Assembly: GCA_016295225.1 (NCBI GenBank)
Contig: JAEDLP010000025.1
Span: 1-18,450, forward strand
Direction: 5' to 3'
DNA length: 18,450 nt
DNA from: Oscillospiraceae bacterium
Lineage (GTDB): Bacteria > Bacillota > Clostridia > Oscillospirales > Oscillospiraceae
The position numbers and the translations under genes were made by a program. Below, one piece after another: positions 7,466-13,891 of the stretch. The notes under the pieces were generated by a model that saw only the letters and a list, made by a program, of their open reading frames with translations, was not told the origin of the DNA and searched no databases. Numbering within the stretch: position 1 is the stretch's first letter; each line of letters starts with the position of its first letter.

Positions 7466-7505
7466 GTAAAGTAACACTACTCACAAGAAAACGAGGTGAT
7501 GCCAC

Positions 7506-8495
7506 GTGCAGATCGGTTCTGTACACATCGACTCCCCTCTGGTCCTGGCTCCCATGGCCGGGGTGACCGACATTGCGTTCCGCAGCATCTGCCGAGAGCT
7601 GGGCGCGGCCTACACCATCACAGAAATGGTCAGCGCCAAGGCCCTGTGCTATCAGGATAAAAAAAGCCTTCCTCTCCTGCGTCTGGAGGAGGGAGAACAC
7701 CCCGCCGGGGTCCAGCTCTTTGGCAGCGACCCTGTCTGCATGGAGGAGGCCGCCGCCATCGCCATGGAGGTCTCCGGCGCGGACATTCTGGACATCAACA
7801 TGGGCTGCCCGGTGCCTAAGGTGGCCAACAACGGCGACGGCTCCGGCCTGCTGAAAGACCTGGACAAAGCCTGCCGGGTGGCCGAAGCCACCATCAAGGG
7901 GGCCAGGGGCAAGCCCGTCACCGTGAAAATGCGCCTGGGCTGGGACAAGGGCAATATCGTCTGCCTGGAGCTGGCCAAAATGCTGGAATCCCTGGGGGTG
8001 GCCGCCATCACCCTCCACGGCCGCACCAAGGTTCAGATGTACTCCGGCACCGCCAACTGGGACTACATCCGGGAGATGAAAAACGCCCTGTCTATCCCCG
8101 TCATTGCCAACGGCGACGTGTTCTCCGGGAAGGACGCCGCCCACATCCTCAAGTACACCGGGGCCGACGGGGTCATGATCGCCCGGGGCGTCTTCGGCAA
8201 CCCCTGGATCTTCCAGCAGGCCAAGGCCGCCATCGCCGGGGAACCCATCCCGCCTCTGCCCCCTCTGGCGGAGCGGTGCGATGTGGCCGTGCGCCAGTTT
8301 GAAATGGCCGCCCAATACAAGAGCGAGCGCATCGCCTGTCTGGAGGCCCGGAAGCATTATGCCTGGTACTTGAAGGGGGTCCCCTACGCCGGGTACTGGA
8401 AGAGCGAGATCTCCAAGATCACCACCCTGGAGGATGTCTACCGGGTCACCGCAGGCATCAAGCGGGAACTCAGAGACGATGACCACGAAGGATGA
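7506..8495 (+). CDS. dusB: tRNA-dihydrouridine synthase (DusB-like)
   Basis: Dus enzymes use FMN and NADPH to reduce uridine to dihydrouridine in tRNA. The 329-residue protein has the TIM-barrel start PLVLAPMAGVTDIAFR, which contributes to FMN binding. The catalytic Cys is residue 101 in DINMGCPVPKV, followed by GSGLL. KMRLGWD, HGRTKVQMYSG and the flavin-phosphate region VIANGDV / GADGVMIARG complete the family pattern. A C-terminal helical domain for tRNA binding is present. The start is GTG at 7506, five bases after GAGGTGAT (7493-7500). The stop overlaps the sigma factor start by 17 bases. The DusB label is by overall pattern; DusA/DusC-type specificity cannot be excluded from sequence alone. 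Confidence 0.9.
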   Translation: MQIGSVHIDSPLVLAPMAGVTDIAFRSICRELGAAYTITEMVSAKALCYQDKKSLPLLRLEEGEHPAGVQLFGSDPVCMEEAAAIAMEVSGADILDINMGCPVPKVANNGDGSGLLKDLDKACRVAEATIKGARGKPVTVKMRLGWDKGNIVCLELAKMLESLGVAAITLHGRTKVQMYSGTANWDYIREMKNALSIPVIANGDVFSGKDAAHILKYTGADGVMIARGVFGNPWIFQQAKAAIAGEPIPPLPPLAERCDVAVRQFEMAAQYKSERIACLEARKHYAWYLKGVPYAGYWKSEISKITTLEDVYRVTAGIKRELRDDDHEG

Positions 8496-9084
8496 ACGGC
8501 GCCTGATCCAGCAGGCCCGGGAGGGGGATCTCGACGCTTTTGAAGCCCTGGTCCGTCTCCACCAGCGGATGGTCTACGGCCTGGCCTTATCCCTGACCCG
8601 CAGCCACCACGATGCGGAAGAGATCGCCCAGACGGTCTTTCTCAAGACCTGGAGGGGGCTGAAGACCTTCCGCTGGGAGGCTTCCCTCTCCACCTGGCTC
8701 TATCGGCTCACCCGGAACGCCTGCACAGATCATCTCCGGCAGAACCGAAAACGGTCCGGCGACCGCTCCCTGGAGGACCCTGGCCTGGCTTCCCTGGCTG
8801 ACCAGGCCCCCCTGCCCCAGGAGATCGCAGAACAGAGGGAACGGCAGCAGGCCCTGATGGCCGCCATGGAAAAGCTTCCGGAGGAAAGCCGGGCCGTCCT
8901 GCTGCTGAGGGAGGTGGATGGGCTCTCCTATCAGGAGATCGCCCAAACCCTGGGACTTTCCCAGGGGACGGTAAAATCCCGGCTGTCCCGGGCCCGCCGA
9001 GCCCTGCGGGAGAGTTTACTGGCCGACGGGAACCTTTTGGCGGAATCTCCGTCTAACCACAAGGAAGGAGGAATGGCGCCGTGA
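8479..9084 (+). CDS. ECF-type RNA polymerase sigma factor
   Basis: A 201-residue sigma-70 family factor with only regions 2 and 4. Region 2 spans about residues 20-92: the HHDAEEIAQTVFLKTWRG stretch is the core-binding helix, and STWLYRLTRNACTDHLR is the -10 recognition part. An acidic linker follows (residues 95-125). Region 4 is at about 130-180: LPEESRAVLLLREVDGLS, then the helix-turn-helix YQEIAQTLGLSQGTVKSRL. I start at ATG 8479 (MTTKDERRL), where region 2 alignment begins; the open frame extends 15 codons upstream inside dus without a ribosome-binding site. The overlap with dus implies coupling. Its stop overlaps the anti-sigma start by four bases, the usual sigma/anti-sigma arrangement. 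Target promoters are unknown. Confidence 0.92.
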   Translation: MTTKDERRLIQQAREGDLDAFEALVRLHQRMVYGLALSLTRSHHDAEEIAQTVFLKTWRGLKTFRWEASLSTWLYRLTRNACTDHLRQNRKRSGDRSLEDPGLASLADQAPLPQEIAEQRERQQALMAAMEKLPEESRAVLLLREVDGLSYQEIAQTLGLSQGTVKSRLSRARRALRESLLADGNLLAESPSNHKEGGMAP

Positions 9085-9773
9085 ATCCCTGCGAACCCTA
9101 TGAAGATCTCCTCAGCGCGCAGCTGGATGGAGAACTGACCGCCCGGGAGCAGGCGGATCTGACCGCCCACCTGGAAACCTGTCCCCACTGCCGCAAGTAC
9201 GCCCGGGACCTCCAGGCCCTCCATGCATCCCTGTTGGCCATGGCCGCCGATCCCCCGGACTGGATGACGGACTCCATCCTGGTGGAAGCGAAGACCGCAC
9301 CCACCCCCCCAAAAAAGGTCCGCCGCTGGGCTCCTCTGGCCTGCGCGGCCGTCCTGGCCCTGGTTCTCCTGGGGAGCGCCCCCCTGCTCTTCGGCGGCGA
9401 CCCTGCCGGGGAATCTGCCGGAGCAGAGAACACCGAACAGGCTGCCGACAGTGCGTATCCCGCCGAGGAGAGCGGGACTTCCCGGGAAATCTCCCCTATG
9501 CCTGAGAGCACCCAGGAAGACACAGCCCCCCAGACCGGCGGCGAAAGCGCCCCCCTCCTCACCCAGGAGGCCGCCCGGACCGCCCTGGACGAGCAGCTGC
9601 ATGCAGAGGGACGGGACCTGCAGCTGGAGCCTGTGGGACTGTCCGACGACGGCGGAAGCTGGATTTTTTCGGCAAAAGATGCCAGCGGAACTTCCACCGC
9701 CCTCTTTTCCGTGGCCCGGGATTCCGGCGCCATCCAGGAGATACCCGCGGCGGAACCCATCCCAAATCCATGA
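9081..9773 (+). CDS. Membrane anti-sigma factor with zinc-finger (zf-HC2) and extracytoplasmic sensor domain
   Basis: A 230-residue protein probably binding the preceding sigma factor. The cytoplasmic N-terminus carries the anti-sigma zinc motif HLETCPHC (His30, Cys34, Cys37) after LDGELTAREQADL. A transmembrane segment spans about residues 84-104. Outside, a Ser/Glu/Pro-rich linker (about 107-160) leads to a compact domain of about 65 residues whose end (FSVARDSGAIQEI) resembles the beta-hairpin of PepSY-like domains. The start is GTG at 9081 with GGAGG at 9067-9071, nine bases upstream; it overlaps the sigma stop as GTGA. The signal sensed is unknown. Release could be by regulated proteolysis or conformational change; no cleavage site can be assigned. 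Confidence 0.85.
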   Translation: MNPCEPYEDLLSAQLDGELTAREQADLTAHLETCPHCRKYARDLQALHASLLAMAADPPDWMTDSILVEAKTAPTPPKKVRRWAPLACAAVLALVLLGSAPLLFGGDPAGESAGAENTEQAADSAYPAEESGTSREISPMPESTQEDTAPQTGGESAPLLTQEAARTALDEQLHAEGRDLQLEPVGLSDDGGSWIFSAKDASGTSTALFSVARDSGAIQEIPAAEPIPNP

Positions 9774-9821
9774 TTTCATCTGAAATTTTATCCGTTTTAT
9801 CGTAAATTTTATATTTTTGTG

Positions 9822-9850
9822 TTGTCAGCTTTCCAGTCTTGTTGTATACT
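9822..9850 (+). promoter_or_regulatory. Strong promoter of the EF-G-like gene
   Basis: TTGTCA (9822-9827), 17-base spacer and TATACT (9845-9850), lying in a very AT-rich stretch (9774-9850) that could act as an UP-like element. No clear intrinsic terminator separates it from the anti-sigma gene, so some readthrough is possible. Confidence 0.72.
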
Positions 9851-9857
9851 TTAACCT

Positions 9858-9938
9858 ATGGAGATAATGACCCCGTTTTATGGTACGGGAGAATTCATCC
9901 CGCCCCTATTTGTAAATAAGGAGAGAACATTGTTATGA
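9858..9938 (+). other. Leader of the EF-G-like gene with a possible 26-codon upstream ORF and competing hairpins
   Basis: An ATG at 9858, close to the expected transcription start (about 9857), opens 26 codons (MEIMTPFYGTGE...) and ends with a TGA at 9936-9938 that overlaps the downstream ATG (9935-9937) as ATGA. The same leader can form two mutually exclusive 5-bp stems: 9872-9876 with 9885-9889, or 9886-9890 with 9898-9902. Whether the upstream ORF is translated is unknown; an ORF of this length is not rare by chance. Confidence 0.3.
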
Positions 9939-12013
9939 GTTATTCTGTTCAAAACATCCGTAACGTCTGCCTGGTGGGGCATAGCGGCAGCGGTAAGACC
10001 GCTCTGGCCGAGAGTCTGCTGTTCATGACCAACGCCGTCAGCCGTATGGGCAAAAGCGCAGACGGCAATACGGTTTGCGACTTCGATCCCGAAGAGATCC
10101 GCCGCCAGATTTCTATCTCCACTGCCATTGCTCCCATCGAGTACAAGGGCTGCAAGATCAATCTGCTGGACACTCCTGGCGCATTCGACTTCGCCGGTGA
10201 AGTGATGGAGGCTCTGCGCGCCGCAGACGCTGCGATTATCGTCTGCTCCGCCAAGGACGGCATCTCCGTTGGCTTCGAGAAGGTCTGGAAGTACTGCGAA
10301 GAGCGCAACATGCCCCGCTTTATCTATATCTCTAAGACTGACGAGGAAAACAGCGACTACAACGCCACCTTCAACGCACTGCGTGAACGCTATGGCAACA
10401 AGATCGCTCCTCTGGTCGTTCCCATGTGGGATGCCGGCAAGGTTACCACCGGCCTGATCGACACCCTGAACAAGCGCGCTTACGAACTGAAGGATTACAA
10501 GCGCGTGGAAGTGGACATCCCCGCCGATAAGGAAGGTGTCGTTGCCGAGTTCAACGAAGCCCTGAAGGAATCCGTGGCTGAGACCTCCGACGAAATGATG
10601 GACAAGTACTTCGGCGGTGAGGACTTCACCTATCCCGAAATGATCAACGGCCTGCGTCAGGGCGTCCGCGAGCTGTCCATGTTCCCCGTCCTGTTCGGCT
10701 CCGCTGTCAACTGCATCGGCTCCCTGATGCTGATGGACTACATTGTCGAACTGCTCCCCAACCCCGCAGAGGGCAACTTCCACAAGGCTACCCTGCAGGA
10801 TGGCGAGACCACCGAGGAGTTCGTCGTCTCCCCCGGCGGCGTGCCCACCGCTTTCGTCTTCAAGACCATGTCCGACCAGTACGGCAAGTACTCCATGATC
10901 AAGGTCCTGTCCGGTGTCATCACCTCCGACCTGTCCCTGGTCAACTCCCGCACCGGCGACACCGAAAAGCTGGGCCGTCTGTACAAGATGACCGGTAAGA
11001 AGGCAGAGGAAGTCAAGGAACTAACCTGCGGCGACATCGGCGCCATCGGCAAGATGGAAAAGGTCAAGACCGGCGACACCCTGTGCGATCCCCGTAAGGT
11101 CGTGGCCCTGAAGGGCATCCCCTTCGCAGAGCCCTGCTACTCCAAGGCCATCGCTCCCAAGACCCGCGGCCAGGATGACAAGGTGGCAGCAGGTCTGGCC
11201 CGCATGAACGAGGAAGATCCCTCCTTCTCCGTGGTCAACAACGCTGAGACCCGCCAGGTAGTTCTGTCCGGCGCCGGCGACATGCAGCTGGACGTTCTGG
11301 TTTCCCGCCTGAAGAGCCGTTTCGGCGTGGAGGCTGAGCTGAGCCCCGCCCGTGTCCCCTACCGCGAGACCATCAAGAAGAAGGTCGAAGCCCACGGCCG
11401 CCACAAGAAGCAGACCGGCGGTTCCGGCCAGTTCGGCGACGTCTGGGTCCGCTTCGAGCCCCAGTATGAGACCGACGACATGATCTTCGCTGAGGAAGTC
11501 TTCGGCGGCTCCGTGCCCAAGAACTTCTTCCCCGCCGTGGAAAAGGGCCTGCGCGAAGCAGCCAACAAGGGCGTTCTGGCCGGCTATCCCCTGGTGGGCC
11601 TGAAGGCTACCCTGTACGACGGCTCCTATCACCCCGTTGACTCCAACGAAATGGCCTTCAAGACCGCTGCTCAGCTGGCTTACAAGGAAGGCATTGCCAA
11701 CGCCAACCCCACCATTCTGGAGCCCATCGGCGCCCTGAAGGTCACCATTCCCGACAGCTACCTGGGCGACGTCATGGGCGACCTGAATAAGCGCCGCGGC
11801 CGCGTTATGGGCATGAATCCCACCGGCGACGGCGAGCAGATCCTGGAAGCAGAAGTTCCCATGGCTGAGATGACCTCTTACGCCATCGACCTGCGCTCCA
11901 TCACCCAGAGCCGCGGCTCCTTCACCTTCAGCTTCGTCCGCTACGAGGAGGCTCCTCCCGCAGCCCGCGACAAGGCCATCGAGGACGCTAAGGCCATCCA
12001 GGAAGAGGGCTAA
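9935..12013 (+). CDS. Elongation factor G paralogue (EF-G-like, altered GTPase motifs)
   Basis: A 692-residue translational GTPase with the full EF-G domain order I-V. The P-loop is GHSGSGKT (residues 15-22). The G3 motif is DTPGAFDF, where canonical EF-G has DTPGHVDF: the catalytic His is replaced by Ala83. G4 reads SKTD (canonical NKMD), and switch I ends RRQISI instead of ERGITI. Domain III has SGAGDMQLDV. Domain IV has the EF-G hallmark AHGRHKKQTGGSGQFGDV. These changes match the secondary EF-G group (EF-G2/FusA2 type), not the main fusA that normally sits in the str operon. AAGGAG at 9918-9923 lies eleven bases before the ATG. Codon choice looks strongly biased, suggesting high expression. 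It is monocistronic between a strong promoter and a terminator. Confidence 0.9.
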   Translation: MSYSVQNIRNVCLVGHSGSGKTALAESLLFMTNAVSRMGKSADGNTVCDFDPEEIRRQISISTAIAPIEYKGCKINLLDTPGAFDFAGEVMEALRAADAAIIVCSAKDGISVGFEKVWKYCEERNMPRFIYISKTDEENSDYNATFNALRERYGNKIAPLVVPMWDAGKVTTGLIDTLNKRAYELKDYKRVEVDIPADKEGVVAEFNEALKESVAETSDEMMDKYFGGEDFTYPEMINGLRQGVRELSMFPVLFGSAVNCIGSLMLMDYIVELLPNPAEGNFHKATLQDGETTEEFVVSPGGVPTAFVFKTMSDQYGKYSMIKVLSGVITSDLSLVNSRTGDTEKLGRLYKMTGKKAEEVKELTCGDIGAIGKMEKVKTGDTLCDPRKVVALKGIPFAEPCYSKAIAPKTRGQDDKVAAGLARMNEEDPSFSVVNNAETRQVVLSGAGDMQLDVLVSRLKSRFGVEAELSPARVPYRETIKKKVEAHGRHKKQTGGSGQFGDVWVRFEPQYETDDMIFAEEVFGGSVPKNFFPAVEKGLREAANKGVLAGYPLVGLKATLYDGSYHPVDSNEMAFKTAAQLAYKEGIANANPTILEPIGALKVTIPDSYLGDVMGDLNKRRGRVMGMNPTGDGEQILEAEVPMAEMTSYAIDLRSITQSRGSFTFSFVRYEEAPPAARDKAIEDAKAIQEEG

Positions 12014-12069
12014 GACAGAAAGAAAACAGGCTGCGTCCTTTCCCATTTTCTGAACCGTTCTTTACAAAC

Positions 12070-12103
12070 AAAACGTGCGTACCAAAATCGGTACGCACGT
12101 TTT
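12070..12103. terminator. Bidirectional intrinsic terminator between the EF-G-like gene and yycI
   Basis: Arms 12070-12083 and 12090-12103 (AAAACGTGCGTACC and its complement) enclose a six-base loop, followed by a run of T on the plus strand and preceded by A-rich sequence that gives U on the minus strand. It ends two convergent transcription units. Confidence 0.88.
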
Positions 12104-12109
12104 TTGTAT

Positions 12110-12601
12110 TCAGTTCTGTCTGGTCACTTCTCCGGTGGCGCAGTTCAACCGGTAGGAACCCACATCGGTGGAAATCTGCCACATGGGGGTGAGGATCACC
12201 CGACTCCCGTCCCCCGTATCCACGTAACCTTCTGTAATGGACGCAATACGGGAGCAGGTCTCTTCCAGATCTGAAAGGCCCCGAACAAAATCCACCACCA
12301 GGGTTTCCGGCTGACGGGTGGACAGGATCTCCCAGGAAGACACGGTTCCCTGGAGGACCTGACTCTCCTCCAACAGCAGCTTGCCTGGGTCTGCCTTGGC
12401 ATCCAGGAAAACGCTCTCCCAGGGGATCACATCCTCCTCCGCCTGGATTCCCCGGTCGTTCAAGTAGACCAGGGACTGGACCCGGCCGTCCTGCTCATAG
12501 GTCCGGGACTGCAGGTTCTGGCTCAGGACAAGACTCAGTAAAAAGACATTCAGCAGGGCCAGCAGGATGATAACGGTCAGTTTCAGTTTGGCTCGTTCCA
12601 T
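12110..12601 (-). CDS. yycI: YycI-like regulator of WalK
   Basis: A 163-residue protein with a single N-terminal membrane anchor (about residues 7-27, LTVIILLALLNVFLLSLVL) and an extracytoplasmic domain. The C-terminus contains the pattern ILTPMWQISTDVGSYRLN then ATGEV, seen in YycI proteins (P-x-W, Y-x-x-N-x-x-T-G-E). In Bacillus, YycI and YycH interact with the WalK sensor kinase through their membrane helices and restrain it. The start ATG at 12601 has a strong AAGGAGG site and begins 12 bases after the yycH-like stop. It is the last gene of the wal operon here; yycJ/walJ and htrA do not follow. The YycI label rests mainly on position and the C-terminal motif. Confidence 0.8.
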   Translation of the reverse strand: MERAKLKLTVIILLALLNVFLLSLVLSQNLQSRTYEQDGRVQSLVYLNDRGIQAEEDVIPWESVFLDAKADPGKLLLEESQVLQGTVSSWEILSTRQPETLVVDFVRGLSDLEETCSRIASITEGYVDTGDGSRVILTPMWQISTDVGSYRLNCATGEVTRQN

Positions 12602-12613
12602 GCATCCCCCTCC

Positions 12614-13891
12614 TTACCCCGGTTCCCGGACAGTCCAGCCAGAGGAAATCTCATCGCTGCTGCCGTCATCCCGGTAACACAATTGGAGCTCCTTCCCTTT
12701 CTGCCCCATAGCCGCCGCAGCCGCCGCGGCCTGGGTCTCAGGCAGGATCGCGCAGGACTTCTCGGTTCCCTGATACTGCCGGAGACAGATCTCAAAGGAG
12801 GTCAGGTCCACCCCCTGGAATACAAAGCGGGCCGCCCAGCCTTCCTTCCACAACTGAACCTTGGCCCCGTCCAACAGATAACAGAAGGTCAACTCCACAC
12901 TACCGTCGGCCAGGGTTTCTATGTCCTGGCAGCGCATTTGGATCTCACCGGGCATGTCCAACATGATTTGATCTAAAATCTCTTCCGCCTTGATCTGCAG
13001 GTCGGTATGTCTCTGAGACAACGCCTGGTAGCGGGCATCTCCGCTGTCGGACCCATGGAAGCTCACGGTTCCATCCTTCTGAATACGGAGGGTGTCCATC
13101 CCTTCCCGAATCACGGTACTGTCGGCAGATTCATAGACGGAGGAAGCCCTGGTATTGAAGTCCAGCTTCTCCAACAGGTTCTCCCGGGTGGCCCCGTCCA
13201 GATGGGCAAGGGGATTGGTCACCTGATATACCTGACAGAACGGCGTCTGCGGTAGGATCATCATATACCCAGGGAGAGACTCGGCCAGACTCTCCACCTC
13301 AAAGGCAAACTTTCCGTCGTTGGGCGTCAGGCGATTCAATACTTTGGGAAGAGAGAGTTCCGCCTCCTTGATGCGGCCGGCATAGTACTCTTCCGTCTCC
13401 TGGTTGTAATAATAGACTTCTTCCACCCTGCCGTTCTTCGCAAGGATCAGAAAAAGGCGGCCTTCCCGCTCTCTTTTGCTGTCAAAGGATACATTATACA
13501 GAAAATCATAATAGATCCATCCCTCTCCCTGGGTGACCGCTTGCTGCCAATCCTCCTGGGACACGGTTTTGGGATCGTCCATAGCAACCAGGGTCTGGAT
13601 CAGGAGATCGTCCAACCCGCTGTGATACAAGTCATCGGCGGCCGTTTGGTCATACTGGACCCCGTACCGGCCCAAAGAGGTCTGGGTCATCAGGCGGACC
13701 GGCGTCTCACGGGAGAGCACCATCCCCTGGAAGCCGGAAACGGCAATGCCGCCCCCTTGTCCGTTCTCCGCGTCGGTCACCGCCTGGAACATGCCCGTTT
13801 TTCCCACCAGGAACAGGGCCGTGCAGGCCAGAAGGGCAATGAGGATGTTTTCGATCTGGTCGATCCTCCGTCGGCTGAGCTTGTGCATCAT
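12614..13891 (-). CDS. yycH: YycH-like regulator of WalK
   Basis: A 425-residue membrane-anchored protein: one N-terminal hydrophobic helix (about 13-33) followed by a large extracytoplasmic region. Position between walK and yycI and the general YycH layout support the name; sequence similarity is loose, as is usual for clostridial YycH. A Gln/Ala-rich stretch (ETQAAAAAAAMGQ) lies near the C-terminus, encoded by GCC/GCG repeats. The start at 13891 (MMHKL) overlaps the walK stop as ATGA, with GGAGGT about nine bases upstream. It probably acts with YycI to tune WalK activity; this follows from Bacillus and is not visible in the sequence. Confidence 0.78.
   Translation of the reverse strand: MMHKLSRRRIDQIENILIALLACTALFLVGKTGMFQAVTDAENGQGGGIAVSGFQGMVLSRETPVRLMTQTSLGRYGVQYDQTAADDLYHSGLDDLLIQTLVAMDDPKTVSQEDWQQAVTQGEGWIYYDFLYNVSFDSKREREGRLFLILAKNGRVEEVYYYNQETEEYYAGRIKEAELSLPKVLNRLTPNDGKFAFEVESLAESLPGYMMILPQTPFCQVYQVTNPLAHLDGATRENLLEKLDFNTRASSVYESADSTVIREGMDTLRIQKDGTVSFHGSDSGDARYQALSQRHTDLQIKAEEILDQIMLDMPGEIQMRCQDIETLADGSVELTFCYLLDGAKVQLWKEGWAARFVFQGVDLTSFEICLRQYQGTEKSCAILPETQAAAAAAAMGQKGKELQLCYRDDGSSDEISSGWTVREPG

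Noticed and set aside
6054..7469. 471-codon open frame antisense to the ClC gene
   Set aside because: Low-complexity Gly/His/Gln/Asp translation with no motif, no ribosome-binding site, and the opposite strand encodes a clear ClC protein.
7350..7505. Possible fluoride riboswitch upstream of the ClC gene
   Set aside because: I searched the minus-strand leader by eye for the conserved crcB pattern (GG...AUG and paired CCUGA-like elements) and found nothing similar; the leader is only about 30 bases.
8434..8478. Upstream extension of the sigma factor to base 8434
   Set aside because: The extra 15 residues (MSTGSPQASSG...) are read from inside dus, have no ribosome-binding site and do not resemble sigma region 1 or 2.
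7392..8486. 364-codon open frame antisense to dus, and similar ones opposite ribF, the EF-G-like gene and the anti-sigma gene
   Set aside because: All are shadows of convincing genes; none has a start site with ribosome-binding sequence or recognisable domains.
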